64,000 nucleotides of DNA, taken from Paenarthrobacter nitroguajacolicus. Lineage in GTDB: Bacteria > Actinomycetota > Actinomycetes > Actinomycetales > Micrococcaceae. Positions 43,125 to 52,728 of the stretch are shown here, piece by piece (position 1 is the first letter of the stretch; each line of letters begins with the position of its first letter). The notes below the pieces were generated by a model. It searched no databases. It was not told the origin of the DNA and saw nothing but the letters and a program-made list of their open reading frames with translations. Position numbers and translations under genes: made by a program. The DNA is taken from the NCBI RefSeq assembly GCF_029952445.1, contig NZ_JAQPPK010000017.1, positions 1-64,000 on the forward strand. The letters are read 5' to 3'.

Positions 43125-44120
43125 GTGGCGAAGTTCAATTTGCGGAGGGGCGCACTGGCCCTGGCCGTAGTGCCGCTTCTGGCCTTGGGGGCATGCTCTG
43201 CAGGCGGCGGCAAGACCGACACCGGCACGGACAGTGGTGCCGGCGGCCAGGTAGCCGATACGGCCCGCATCAAAGTTGCGATGATCACCCACGCTGCGGC
43301 CGGAGATACCTTCTGGGATATCGTCCGCAAGGGTGCCGAAAGCGCGGCGAAGAAGGACAATGTGGAACTCCTCTACAGCGGCGACGCAGAAGGAGGCCGC
43401 CAGGCGCAGCTCGTGCAGCAGGCCATCGACCAAAAGGTGGACGGCATTGTGGTCACCCTGGCAAAGCCGGACGCGCTCAAGGACGTCGTGAAGAAAGCGG
43501 TCGACGCCGGCATTCCGGTAGTCAGCATGAACGCCGGCGAGGACCAGTCCAAGGCCCTGGGCGCCTTCACCCACTTTGGCCAGAGCGACAAACTGGCCGG
43601 TGTGACGGTGGGCAAGCGCCTTGCAGAAGAAGGCGTCAAGCACCCGATCTGTGTCATCCAGGAACAGGGCCATGTGGGCCTTGAGAACCGCTGCGCCGGA
43701 ATCAAGGAAAACGTACCCGGGACCGAGATCCTCAACGTCAACGGGGCCGACATGACGTCGGTCTCGTCCACAGTTTCCGCGAAGCTGCAATCGACTCCGG
43801 ACGCAGACGCGATCGTCGGACTCGGAGCGCCCTTCACGCTCACCATCGTGAAGTCCGTCAAGGAAACCGGAAAGACCATCAAAGTGGCTTCCTTCGACCT
43901 GAACGCCGACCTGGCAAAGGCCATCTCGGACGGAAGCGTCGAATTCACTGTGGACCAGCAGCCCTACCTTCAGGGATACGGCAGCGTTGATGCTATCTGG
44001 CTCAGCAAGGTTGGCGGGTTCAAGGTAGGTGGCGGCCAGCAGGTCTACACCGGTCCCGCCGTGGTGGACAAGAGCAACGCAGGAGACGTATCCGCATTCG
44101 CGCAGGCCGGTATCCGCTGA
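43125..44120 (+). CDS. Sugar/inositol ABC transporter substrate-binding lipoprotein
   Basis: Periplasmic-binding-protein-like lipoprotein of the ribose/inositol type (Peripla_BP_4), 331 residues. GTG at 43125 follows AAAGGAG; the lipobox LALGAC places the lipid on C24. AQLVQQAIDQKVDGIVVTLA and AGIPVVSMNAGEDQSK are typical strands around the ligand cleft. First gene of the inositol operon and followed by permease and ATPase genes. Inositol as ligand is inferred from iolD, iolG and iolE downstream. Confidence 0.88.
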   Translation: MAKFNLRRGALALAVVPLLALGACSAGGGKTDTGTDSGAGGQVADTARIKVAMITHAAAGDTFWDIVRKGAESAAKKDNVELLYSGDAEGGRQAQLVQQAIDQKVDGIVVTLAKPDALKDVVKKAVDAGIPVVSMNAGEDQSKALGAFTHFGQSDKLAGVTVGKRLAEEGVKHPICVIQEQGHVGLENRCAGIKENVPGTEILNVNGADMTSVSSTVSAKLQSTPDADAIVGLGAPFTLTIVKSVKETGKTIKVASFDLNADLAKAISDGSVEFTVDQQPYLQGYGSVDAIWLSKVGGFKVGGGQQVYTGPAVVDKSNAGDVSAFAQAGIR

Positions 44121-44190
44121 CCCACACCACAAACCGTTGGGACGCCGGGCACCACGGCCCGGCGTCCCACGCCAAAGGAGTTTAGTCATC

Positions 44191-45231
44191 ATGGCCAATG
44201 CCGTCCTTACAGCACCATCCGACGAGCGCGTCAGTACTCGGAACCCCCTCCAGAAACTGCTGGTGCGCCCCGAGATCGGCGCCCTGGTGGGTGCCGTCGT
44301 CCTCTTCGTCTTCTTCTCCGCGATTGCCCCCGTTTTCCTGCAACCCAATTCGCTGGCCACCGTCCTTTACGGTAGTTCCACCATCGGCATCATGGCCGTC
44401 GGCGTTGCCCTGCTGATGATCGGTGGCGAGTTCGACCTCTCCACTGGCGTCGCGGTCATTACGTCCGCTTTGTCCGCCTCCATGTTCAGCTGGTACTTCA
44501 GCATGAACATCTGGGTGGGAGTCCTCTTCGCCCTGGTGGTTTCCTTGGGCATCGGTTTCATCAACGGCTGGATCCTGGTCAAGACCAAGCTCCCCAGCTT
44601 CATCGTCACCCTGGCCACCTTCCTCATGCTCGCAGGCTTGAATCTGGGCCTGACCCGCCTGATCGGCGGCGCTGTTGCTACCCCTTCCATCTCGGACATT
44701 GACGGTTTCGACACCGCCCGGGCGATCTTCGCCTCCAGCGTCAAGATCGGCACCGTTGACGTCAACGTCACTGTCTTTATTTGGATCGCCCTGGTCCTGA
44801 TCGCCTCCTGGGTCCTGCTCCGCACCAGGGTTGGCAACTGGATCTTCGCCGTCGGTGGCGATGCCAACGCAGCCCGCGCCGTGGGTGTGCCCGTGACCAA
44901 GACCAAGATCGGCCTGTTCATGGCCGTGGGCTTCTGCGGCTGGATCCTGGGCATGCACAACCTTTTCGCCTTCAACACCGTGCAATCCGGCGAAGGCGTC
45001 GGCAACGAGTTCCTCTACATCATCGCTGCGGTCATCGGTGGCTGCCTCCTGACCGGTGGCTACGGCTCGGCAGTTGGCGGTGCGATCGGCGCCTTCATCT
45101 TCGGCATGGCCAACAAAGGCATCGTCTACGCCCAGTGGAATCCGGACTGGTTCAAGTTCTTCCTTGGCTTGATGCTTCTTCTGGCCACCATCGTGAACCT
45201 CATCGTCAAACGCCGAGCCGAAAGCAAGTAG
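44191..45231 (+). CDS. Sugar/inositol ABC transporter permease
   Basis: A 346-residue RbsC/FrcC-type permease with about 8-10 hydrophobic segments. Conserved cytoplasmic region [14 protein letters not shown] and [20 protein letters not shown], the coupling segment toward the ATPase. ATG at 44191 follows AAAGGAG at good spacing. Forms the channel for the binding protein encoded 70 bp upstream. Confidence 0.9.
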   Translation: MANAVLTAPSDERVSTRNPLQKLLVRPEIGALVGAVVLFVFFSAIAPVFLQPNSLATVLYGSSTIGIMAVGVALLMIGGEFDLSTGVAVITSALSASMFSWYFSMNIWVGVLFALVVSLGIGFINGWILVKTKLPSFIVTLATFLMLAGLNLGLTRLIGGAVATPSISDIDGFDTARAIFASSVKIGTVDVNVTVFIWIALVLIASWVLLRTRVGNWIFAVGGDANAARAVGVPVTKTKIGLFMAVGFCGWILGMHNLFAFNTVQSGEGVGNEFLYIIAAVIGGCLLTGGYGSAVGGAIGAFIFGMANKGIVYAQWNPDWFKFFLGLMLLLATIVNLIVKRRAESK

Positions 45232-45236
45232 CCATC

Positions 45237-46163
45237 ATGAACGCACAGCAAATCGACCAGCAGACCCTGCTGAAAGAAGAGAAGGATCCGCTGACGCACA
45301 CCCCGGTGCACCTGCTTTCACTTGACAAGGTTGGCAAGCACTACGGCAACGTTATTGCCCTCCGCGATGTCACCATGGCCGTGGACAATGGCCGCGTCAC
45401 GTGTGTCCTGGGCGACAACGGCGCCGGAAAGTCCACGCTGATCAAAATCATCGCCGGTCTGCACCAGCACGACGAAGGCTCCTTCAAGATCATGGGTGAG
45501 GATCGCAAGCTCGGCTCACCCCGCGAAGCCCTCGACGCCGGTATTGCCGCCGTGTACCAGGACCTCGCCGTGGTCTCCCTCATGCCGATCTGGCGGAACT
45601 TCTTCCTCGGCTCCGAACTCACCACCGGAGCAGGTCCCTTCCGCCGCCTGGATGTCCAACGCATGAAGGACATCACGCTCAAAGAACTCGCCGAGATGGG
45701 GATCGACCTCCGCGATGTGGAGCAGCCCATCGGCCAGCTCTCCGGCGGTGAGCGCCAATGTGTAGCAATCGCCCGGGCCGTGTACTTTGGCGCAAAGGTC
45801 CTCATCTTGGACGAACCGACGGCCGCGCTGGGAGTCAAGCAGTCCGGCGTCGTACTCCGCTACATCCTCCAGGCCCGCGACCGCGGCCTCGGCGTCATCT
45901 TCATCACCCACAACCCGCACCACGCCTTCCCCGTCGGAGACCGGTTCCTGCTGCTCAAGCGCGGCAAATCGATCGGCTACTACGACAAGAAGGACATCAC
46001 CCTCGAAGAACTGACCGCGCAGATGGCAGGCGGCGCCGAACTGGCCGAACTCGCCCACGAACTCGAACAGCTCGGCGGCCACACCGAAGCCCTTAACGAG
46101 GTCAAAGCCGAAGTCGAGGGCGTGGCAGTAGCGGCACCCGAAAGCAGCACCAAGCGCCACTGA
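45237..46163 (+). CDS. Sugar/inositol ABC transporter ATPase (single domain, FrcA-like)
   Basis: A 308-residue nucleotide-binding protein with one ATPase domain, as in FrcA-type systems, not the tandem domains of RbsA. Walker [11 protein letters not shown], signature [16 protein letters not shown], Walker [16 protein letters not shown] and H-loop [16 protein letters not shown]. The start lies 5 bp after the permease stop. The C-terminus carries a 45-residue charged tail after the ATPase domain. Confidence 0.9.
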   Translation: MNAQQIDQQTLLKEEKDPLTHTPVHLLSLDKVGKHYGNVIALRDVTMAVDNGRVTCVLGDNGAGKSTLIKIIAGLHQHDEGSFKIMGEDRKLGSPREALDAGIAAVYQDLAVVSLMPIWRNFFLGSELTTGAGPFRRLDVQRMKDITLKELAEMGIDLRDVEQPIGQLSGGERQCVAIARAVYFGAKVLILDEPTAALGVKQSGVVLRYILQARDRGLGVIFITHNPHHAFPVGDRFLLLKRGKSIGYYDKKDITLEELTAQMAGGAELAELAHELEQLGGHTEALNEVKAEVEGVAVAAPESSTKRH

Positions 46164-46210
46164 GCGCAGAAGTAACAGCAGACGTTTCACAACCCCTGGA
46201 TGGAGCAACC

Positions 46211-47641
46211 ATGGAAATGCTAGTAGCCGGAAACTGGCGAGGAGCCTCAGACGGCAGGCTCGAGGAAGTACGCTCGCCATTTGATGGCCGGACGATTGAT
46301 ACGGTCCCCGTGGCGACAGTGAAAGACGCCCAGGATGCCCTTGACCGGGCGGAAATCGGCGCCCACCTGCAGCGGACCACGCCCGCCCACGCGCGGGTGG
46401 ACATCCTGCTCCGGGCGGCGGCCTTGGCCGATGAACGGGCCGAGGACATCGCCCAGACTATTAGCGCTGAAACGGGAAAGCCCATCACGGAAGCCCGCGG
46501 CGAGGCCTCTCGTTCCGGAAACATCATCCGCCTGGCAGCCTATGAAGGAAGCCAGCTCTATGGTTCCACGCTTCCCCTGGACGCCAACGCCGGAACAGGG
46601 TTGGACAAGGTCGGCTTTACTCTGCGGCAGCCTGTGGGCATCGTGGTCGCCATTACGCCGTTCAATTACCCGGCCTTGCTGGTGTTGCACAAAATTGCAC
46701 CCGCGCTGGCAGCCGGTAACGCCGTCGTCCTCAAACCCGCACGTGCGACGCCGCTGACGGCGCTGAAGTTGGCGCAATGCTTCGTCGACGCCGGCCTGCC
46801 GGCAGAAGCCCTGTCCGTGCTCACCGGACCCGGCAGCTCACTGGGCGACGTCCTGGTCACGGACCCGCGCGTACGCAAGGTCTCCTTCACGGGGTCCACC
46901 GGTACCGGCACCCGGATCAGCAACATTGCCGGGGTGAAGAAGCTCTCGCTCGAACTTGGCGCTTCGTGCCCGGTGATTATCCTGCCGGACGCGGACCTGG
47001 AACTGGCTTCCACCGCAGTGGCAGCTGGTGGATTCATCAACGCCGGGCAGGTCTGCATTTCCGTCCAGCGGGTCATCGTGGACCGTCGCATCGAAGCTGA
47101 CTTCCTGGATGCCCTGGTTCCCAAGGTTGAAGCAATTTCCGTGGGCAACCCCAAGGAGGAGGACACGCGGCTTGGTTCGTTGATTTCCGAGGAAGAAGCC
47201 GCCCGCGTTCATGCCTCGATCACCGAAGCCCGGCACTCCGGCGCCCGGGTCCTCACCGGAGGTGACCGGGACGGCGCCGTGGTGACACCGGCAGTCGTGT
47301 CCGGCGTGGATCCGCGATCGAACCTGAGCCGAAACGAACTGTTCGGCCCCGCCGTCGCCGTTTCCTCGGCACCTGACATGGAATCCGCCATCGCCCTCGC
47401 GAACGACAACGAGCACGGCCTTGGCGCAGGCATCTTCACCAGCGATGTGGCCAACACTGTCCAGGCAATGCGGCAAATCGACGCCGGCAACATCCACATC
47501 AACTGGACCCCGCTCTGGCGGGCGGACCTCATGCCCTACGGCGGGCTGAAGGGCAGCGGCATCGGCAAGGAAGGCGTCCGCTCCGCCGTCCAGGAGATGA
47601 CCGAAGAAAAGACGATCGTCCTGCACGGACGCACCTGGTAA
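46211..47641 (+). CDS. NAD(P)-dependent aldehyde dehydrogenase of the inositol operon
   Basis: A 476-residue non-acylating aldehyde dehydrogenase: nucleophile C282 in INAGQVCISVQRV, general base E248 in LSLELGASCP, cofactor motif FTGSTGTGTRIS. It resembles the lactaldehyde, glycolaldehyde and phosphonoacetaldehyde dehydrogenase groups; the substrate is unclear. It sits between the importer and iolD, so a pathway aldehyde is likely. The IolD product, 5-deoxyglucuronate, carries a free aldehyde and is my candidate. IolA is encoded separately, so malonate semialdehyde is less likely. GGATGGAG precedes the ATG. Confidence 0.85.
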   Translation: MEMLVAGNWRGASDGRLEEVRSPFDGRTIDTVPVATVKDAQDALDRAEIGAHLQRTTPAHARVDILLRAAALADERAEDIAQTISAETGKPITEARGEASRSGNIIRLAAYEGSQLYGSTLPLDANAGTGLDKVGFTLRQPVGIVVAITPFNYPALLVLHKIAPALAAGNAVVLKPARATPLTALKLAQCFVDAGLPAEALSVLTGPGSSLGDVLVTDPRVRKVSFTGSTGTGTRISNIAGVKKLSLELGASCPVIILPDADLELASTAVAAGGFINAGQVCISVQRVIVDRRIEADFLDALVPKVEAISVGNPKEEDTRLGSLISEEEAARVHASITEARHSGARVLTGGDRDGAVVTPAVVSGVDPRSNLSRNELFGPAVAVSSAPDMESAIALANDNEHGLGAGIFTSDVANTVQAMRQIDAGNIHINWTPLWRADLMPYGGLKGSGIGKEGVRSAVQEMTEEKTIVLHGRTW

Positions 47642-47667
47642 CCCCACGACAACCGGAAAACAAGGCA

Positions 47668-49617
47668 ATGACCACACCATCGCAGACCATCAGGCTCACC
47701 ACGGCCCAAGCGGTCATCAAATACCTCTCCGCACAGTACTCGGTGGCTGACGGCGTGCGCCGCCGTCTGGTCCCCGCCGTGCTTGGCATCTTCGGCCACG
47801 GCAACGTCGCAGGCCTGGCGCAGGCACTCGATCAGCTCGCCGACGAGATGCCATTCATCCAGGGCCGCCACGAGCAGTACATGGCCCACATCTCCACCGC
47901 CTACGCCAAGGCCACGCGCCGTCAGGCAGTCCTGGCTGTGACAGCCTCGATTGGCCCGGGTGCGCTGAACCTGGTCACCGCTGCAGGCCTGGCCACGGTC
48001 AACCGCCTCCCACTGCTTCTGCTGCCCGGTGACACCTACGCAACCCGCCACCAGGGTCCGGTGCTGCAGCAGCTTGAACACCCCACCGAGGCAGACGCCA
48101 CCGTGAACGACGCGTTCCGTCCGGTCTCCCGGTTCTTCGACAGGATCAACCGTCCCGAGCAGTTGCTGACCGCCCTGCCACAGGCCATGCGCGTCTTGAC
48201 CAGCCCCACCGATACCGGTGCTGTGGTGATCTCGCTGCCGCAGGACGTCCAGTCGCACGCCTACGACTTCCCGGCTGAGTTCTTCGCACCCCGCGACTGG
48301 AAAGTCCGCCGGCCCTTGCCTGACCCTCAGGAAGTCACAGAGGTCGCGGAGCTGATCCGCAAGGCCGAGCGCCCGGTGCTCATCGCAGGTGGCGGCATCC
48401 ACTACTCCGATGCCCACGCGGCCCTCGAGGCCCTGGCCGGTCAGACCGGCATCCCCGTGGTGGAGACCTTCGGTGGCAAGGGAGCCGTCACCAAGGACGA
48501 ATGGTGGCAGGTGGGTGGCGTCGGGCTGGAAGGCAACTTCGCTTCCAACACGCTGGTCAAGCAGGCCGACCTTGTGCTGTCGGTTGGCACGCGCCTGACG
48601 GACTTCGCTACCGGTTCACAGTCAATCTTCGAGAACCCGGACGTCCGGTTCGCTTCGTTGAACATCGTGGACGCGGACACCCGCAAACAAGGCGCTACCG
48701 GCATCCTGGCCGATGCCCGTCTCGGACTGGAAGCCCTCGCCTCCGCACTGGAAGGCCATTCCACCAGCGAAGTCTGGCAGGAAAGGGTCCACGCCGAGAA
48801 AGCCAAGTGGGCGCCCATCCGGTCTCAGTGGCTTGACGCCGACACCGCCTACCGTCCAGATGACCACCCGAACGCCCCGGTCACCGGCGCCGCATTGACC
48901 CAGCCGCAGCTCATCGGCCTGATGCAGGAACACGCCCGCTCAGGCGACACCATCATTGCCGCCGCCGGTGGCCCTCCCGGGGACCTGCAGAAAGTCTGGG
49001 ACGCCACTGGCAACCGCAACTGCCACCTGGAATTCGGGTTCTCCTGCATGGGCTACGAAATCGCGGCCGGCATGGGCGTACGCCTGGCCGAAGGCAACAA
49101 CGACAACCGCGTGGTCACCTTCATCGGCGATGGCACCTTCCTCATGGCACCCACGGAGATCGTCACCGCAGCCCAGGAAGGACTCAACGTCACCATCGTG
49201 GTGTCCGAGAACCACGGCTACCAGGTCATCCACCGCCTGCAGATGAACCGCATGGGGCGCGAGTTCGGCAACGAATTCCGCTACCGGACCACCGGCGGGA
49301 GCGTCGCCGTCGAGGACGCCCCCAAGGCGCGGCTGGAAGGCGACTACCTCAAGGTGGACCTTCGCCAGATCGCCGAAGGCCTTGGCGCACTGGCCATCCG
49401 CGCCACCACAGCAGCCGAGGTCCGCGAAGCCCTGTCCTCCACCCGCGACACCGCCGGACCGGTGGTGATCGTGGTCCCCACGGTTCCCCACGTGGACCTG
49501 CCCGGCGGCGACGTCTGGTGGGATGTGGCGCCCGCCGAGGTTTCGGAGCAGGAATGGGTCCAAGACCTCCGGTCTGACTACGAGAACGCACGCGGACGCC
49601 AGCGGTGGTTCGGATGA
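47668..49617 (+). CDS. iolD: 3D-trihydroxycyclohexane-1,2-dione acylhydrolase IolD
   Basis: Thiamine-diphosphate enzyme that opens the cyclitol ring of 3D-(3,5/4)-trihydroxycyclohexane-1,2-dione to 5-deoxyglucuronate. The 649 residues match IolD. Family landmarks: VPAVLGIFGHGNVAGLAQAL, the glutamate-bearing GRHEQYMAHISTAYAK, and the TDP-Mg motif beginning GDGTFLMAP and ending ENHGY. The specific QVIHRLQMNRMGREFGNEFR stretch distinguishes it from acetolactate synthases. The stop overlaps the aldolase start (ATGA), so the aldolase is made in step with IolD. Confidence 0.95.
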   Translation: MTTPSQTIRLTTAQAVIKYLSAQYSVADGVRRRLVPAVLGIFGHGNVAGLAQALDQLADEMPFIQGRHEQYMAHISTAYAKATRRQAVLAVTASIGPGALNLVTAAGLATVNRLPLLLLPGDTYATRHQGPVLQQLEHPTEADATVNDAFRPVSRFFDRINRPEQLLTALPQAMRVLTSPTDTGAVVISLPQDVQSHAYDFPAEFFAPRDWKVRRPLPDPQEVTEVAELIRKAERPVLIAGGGIHYSDAHAALEALAGQTGIPVVETFGGKGAVTKDEWWQVGGVGLEGNFASNTLVKQADLVLSVGTRLTDFATGSQSIFENPDVRFASLNIVDADTRKQGATGILADARLGLEALASALEGHSTSEVWQERVHAEKAKWAPIRSQWLDADTAYRPDDHPNAPVTGAALTQPQLIGLMQEHARSGDTIIAAAGGPPGDLQKVWDATGNRNCHLEFGFSCMGYEIAAGMGVRLAEGNNDNRVVTFIGDGTFLMAPTEIVTAAQEGLNVTIVVSENHGYQVIHRLQMNRMGREFGNEFRYRTTGGSVAVEDAPKARLEGDYLKVDLRQIAEGLGALAIRATTAAEVREALSSTRDTAGPVVIVVPTVPHVDLPGGDVWWDVAPAEVSEQEWVQDLRSDYENARGRQRWFG

Positions 49618-50402
49618 GTGCGGCAACGTTCGACGCCGGCCCTCTCGACGGCGGCAGGCTCCGGCGCCGCTTGGCCTCCGGTGAGGTTACCGTGGGGACG
49701 TTCGTTGGAATGTCTTCCGCTGTTGCCGCCGAAGTCTGTGCGGCATCCGGTGCGGACTGGGTCCTGATCGACCTTGAACACGGCTCCGGCGGAGAGGACG
49801 CCGTCCGAGATGGGGTCCTGGCAGCAGGAAGCTACGGAGTTCCCACCATTGTCCGGGTGGAGAGCGGCGAACGGATCCGGATCGGCCGGGTTCTGGACCA
49901 AGGAGCGGCAGGCATCATGGTGCCGCGGCTGAATAGTGTCGGCGAAGCCTCCGCTTCCGTGCAGCACATGCTCTACCCGCCGTACGGCGATCGCGGCGTG
50001 GCAACCTACAACCGTTCCTGCCGCTGGGGCATGGACCGCGCACCACTGAGCGCTGAGCAGCAGAGTACGGTCGGGATCATCCAGATCGAGACCCTCGATG
50101 CTTTGAACAGCGTGGAGCAGATCGCAGCCGAGGACGGTGTCGATGTTCTTTTCGTCGGACCCTTGGACTTGTCCTACGCCTTGGGGGTTCCCCTGCAGCT
50201 GGACAGCAATACCTTCCAGGAGGCGCTACAAAAAGTGGTGGCGGCTGCCGAAGCACACGGCAAAGCCGCCGGCATCCTCGCAGTGGACGGGCACGGTGCA
50301 GCCAAGTACGTCCGGCAGGGCTTCCGTTTCGTGGCCATAGGTTCGGACTCCACCATCATGGCGGCGGCGTTCCGTGACGCCTTTGACACCGCCCGCAACT
50401 AA
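49614..50402 (+). CDS. HpcH/HpaI-family class II (pyruvate-type) aldolase
   Basis: Metal-dependent aldolase that cleaves 4-hydroxy-2-oxo acids. The 262-residue barrel has SGADWVLIDLEHGSGG, the metal-site glutamate in IIQIETLDALN and aspartate in VGPLDLSYALG. This is not the class II fructose-bisphosphate-type IolJ of the classical inositol route. Its start overlaps the iolD stop, placing it directly downstream of IolD in the pathway. Family members accept pyruvate or hydroxypyruvate as the keto partner, which underlies the alternative route proposed in the findings. Confidence 0.88.
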   Translation: MSAATFDAGPLDGGRLRRRLASGEVTVGTFVGMSSAVAAEVCAASGADWVLIDLEHGSGGEDAVRDGVLAAGSYGVPTIVRVESGERIRIGRVLDQGAAGIMVPRLNSVGEASASVQHMLYPPYGDRGVATYNRSCRWGMDRAPLSAEQQSTVGIIQIETLDALNSVEQIAAEDGVDVLFVGPLDLSYALGVPLQLDSNTFQEALQKVVAAAEAHGKAAGILAVDGHGAAKYVRQGFRFVAIGSDSTIMAAAFRDAFDTARN

Positions 50403-50433
50403 CCCACGAATTTTCAACAAGAAAGGCACGAAC

Positions 50434-51645
50434 GTGAGCCAAGAATCCCGCACTATCGGTGTCGGCCTCATCAGCGTCGGATGGATGGGAAAGCTCCACT
50501 CGCGCGCCTACCAGACCGTACCGTACGCCTACCCCGAGCTCGGGATCACCACCAAGCTGGTGATCGCCGCGGACACCGCTCCTGGCCGGGTGGACTACGC
50601 CCGCGACGTCCTTGGCTTCGCCGAAGGAACCACGGACTACCACGACGTCCTGAACCACCCGGACGTGGACGTCGTCTCCATCTGCGCTCCGAACTTCCTG
50701 CACGCTGAAATCGGCATCGCAGCCGCAAAAGCGGGAAAGCACTTCTGGATCGAAAAGCCGGTTGGACGCGGCTATGACGAAACCGCAGCTGTGCAGGAAG
50801 CCGCCCTGGAGGCCGGCGTCGTGACCTCCATCGGTTACAACTACCGCCACGCCCCGGCAGTGGAGCACGCACGGAAGCTGGTGGCCGAAGGCCGCCTGGG
50901 CCGGATCACCAATGTCCGTGCGGTGTTCTTCTCGGGCTACGCGTCCGAACCCAACGGTGCGTTGTCCTGGCGTTTCGACCGGAAACTCGCCGGAACCGGT
51001 GTCCTGGCGGATCTGTTCAGCCACGCAACGGACTTGTGCCAATATGTAGTGGGACCCATCGCCGAGGTGACCGCGCTGACCAGCACCGTCTACACCCAGC
51101 GCCCCAAGCTGGCAATGGGGTCCGGAACGCACTTCGCAGTAATCGAGAACGGTGAAATGGGAGAGGTCGAAAATGAGGACTACGCCGCCGCGCTGGTCCG
51201 CTTCGGCCCCTCTGCAGTGGGCGCAGGAGCCGTGGGCACCATCGAGTCCTCCCGCGTGGCCGTCGGACCGGAGTGCGGCTACCAGATCGAAGTCTATGGA
51301 ACCGAAGGTTCACTCAAGTGGGACTTCGAACGCATGAACGAACTCAAAGTCTGCCTGGGCCGCAACAACGACGAACAGGGCTACACCACAGTCAACGCGA
51401 GCCCGCGCCACGGGGACTACTCCTACTTCCAGCCAGGCCCCGGCAACAGCATGGGCTTTGACGACCTCAAGGTCATCGAAGCAAAGAAGTTCCTGGTTGC
51501 GGTGGCCGGTGGGGCGCAGGAAAACTCGAACATCAACGACGCCGCATCGGCGGCCGCCATTGTCAGTGCCGCCGAAACGTCCTCGCTGTCCGGTCAGTGG
51601 CAGAAGATCGAGGAAATCCACGGCACCACGGCAGCACGGGCATAA
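50434..51645 (+). CDS. Gfo/Idh/MocA oxidoreductase of the inositol cluster (first)
   Basis: A 403-residue NAD(P)-dependent dehydrogenase, longer than the usual 340-350. Nucleotide-binding start GVGLISVGWMGKLHSRAYQT, EKP motif in HFWIEKPVGRGYDETA, and the long C-terminal domain ending EENSNINDAASAA-like residues typical of the larger group of this family. GTG at 50434 is chosen (AAAGG upstream). It may oxidise an inositol isomer or a downstream keto compound. Followed after 2 bp by the LacI gene. Confidence 0.88.
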   Translation: MSQESRTIGVGLISVGWMGKLHSRAYQTVPYAYPELGITTKLVIAADTAPGRVDYARDVLGFAEGTTDYHDVLNHPDVDVVSICAPNFLHAEIGIAAAKAGKHFWIEKPVGRGYDETAAVQEAALEAGVVTSIGYNYRHAPAVEHARKLVAEGRLGRITNVRAVFFSGYASEPNGALSWRFDRKLAGTGVLADLFSHATDLCQYVVGPIAEVTALTSTVYTQRPKLAMGSGTHFAVIENGEMGEVENEDYAAALVRFGPSAVGAGAVGTIESSRVAVGPECGYQIEVYGTEGSLKWDFERMNELKVCLGRNNDEQGYTTVNASPRHGDYSYFQPGPGNSMGFDDLKVIEAKKFLVAVAGGAQENSNINDAASAAAIVSAAETSSLSGQWQKIEEIHGTTAARA

Positions 51646-51647
51646 CC

Positions 51648-52667
51648 ATGGCACTTACACCCGCCCGGCGGCCGACGATCATGGACGTGGCAGAACGTGC
51701 CGGCGTGTCCAAGTCGTTGGTCTCGCTCGTCCTGCGCGACTCACCGCGCGTCAGCGATGAGCGCCGCCAGCGGGTGCTTAGGGTCGTCGAGGAGCTGGGC
51801 TACGAACTGAACCTCGCAGCCCGCTCCCTGGCAACCCGGGACAGTGGAACCATCGGCGTGCTGGTCAGTGACATGCACAACCCCTGGGCCTTCGATGTTG
51901 CCGATGCTGCCCGGACCGTGCTCGAAGAGGCAGGTCATACCGTCCTCTTCAGTGCTGTGACGGCGGCGGACAGGGGAGTGGACCAGTCCATCCTCCAGGC
52001 ATTCAGGGACCTTCGGGTTGCTGGATTGCTCGTGGTCGGTACCGTGCCGGACAAGGCCCCGTTCAACCGGGCAGTGTCCGGCGGAGCCGTGGTATTCGCC
52101 GGTGGGGGACCCGATTACATCGATACAGCTGACGTGGTGCGCAGTGATGACACCCAAGGCATGGCGATGGTTGTTGAGCACCTGATCGCCCAAGGCCACG
52201 AAAACATCGTGCACTTGGGCGGGCTTGGCGGCTCGGTGGGCAGGGCACGCGTGGATGGGTATTCGGCAGCCATGGAAGAGCACGGACTGTCCCGCCACAT
52301 CTCCGTTGTGGACGCCGACTTCTTCCAGGAATCCGGTTACGTCGCAGCCCAAAGGGCCCTCGGCTCACCACGGTCAAAGACGCAGCGCCCCACCGCCCTG
52401 GCCTGCATCAACGATCTCGCTGCCTTCGGCGCCATGACAGCTGCGGACGAACGTGGGTTTGAGGTAGCCATCACCGGCTACGACAACATCGCCCTCGGTG
52501 CCATGCCCCGCCTCGGACTGACCACGGTGGACCCGGATAGTTCCACCATTGGGGTGACCGGGGCCAAGACCCTCCTGGAACGTATCCATGGCGAGGGCAA
52601 CGGCTTCGTGCACCACCCGGTGACGCCCCACCTTGTGGTGCGCACCTCCAGCCTGCTCGGCCTCTAA
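51648..52667 (+). CDS. LacI-family regulator of the inositol cluster
   Basis: A 339-residue repressor with HTH PTIMDVAERAGVSKSLVSLV, hinge NLAARSLATRDSGTIGVLVS and sensor domain ending GAMPRLGLTTVDPDSS. The only regulator gene inside the inositol cluster, embedded between enzyme genes. The TGGAACGCTCCA operators at 42952-43005 are its most probable sites. In many actinobacteria inositol genes are instead controlled by a GntR-type IolR, so this is a different solution. Effector unknown. Confidence 0.88.
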   Translation: MALTPARRPTIMDVAERAGVSKSLVSLVLRDSPRVSDERRQRVLRVVEELGYELNLAARSLATRDSGTIGVLVSDMHNPWAFDVADAARTVLEEAGHTVLFSAVTAADRGVDQSILQAFRDLRVAGLLVVGTVPDKAPFNRAVSGGAVVFAGGGPDYIDTADVVRSDDTQGMAMVVEHLIAQGHENIVHLGGLGGSVGRARVDGYSAAMEEHGLSRHISVVDADFFQESGYVAAQRALGSPRSKTQRPTALACINDLAAFGAMTAADERGFEVAITGYDNIALGAMPRLGLTTVDPDSSTIGVTGAKTLLERIHGEGNGFVHHPVTPHLVVRTSSLLGL

Positions 52668-52728
52668 CTACACCTCTGCTTGCTCCGTCCCCGGCGGAGC
52701 CCCAGACCCAACATCTTCAAGGATGACG

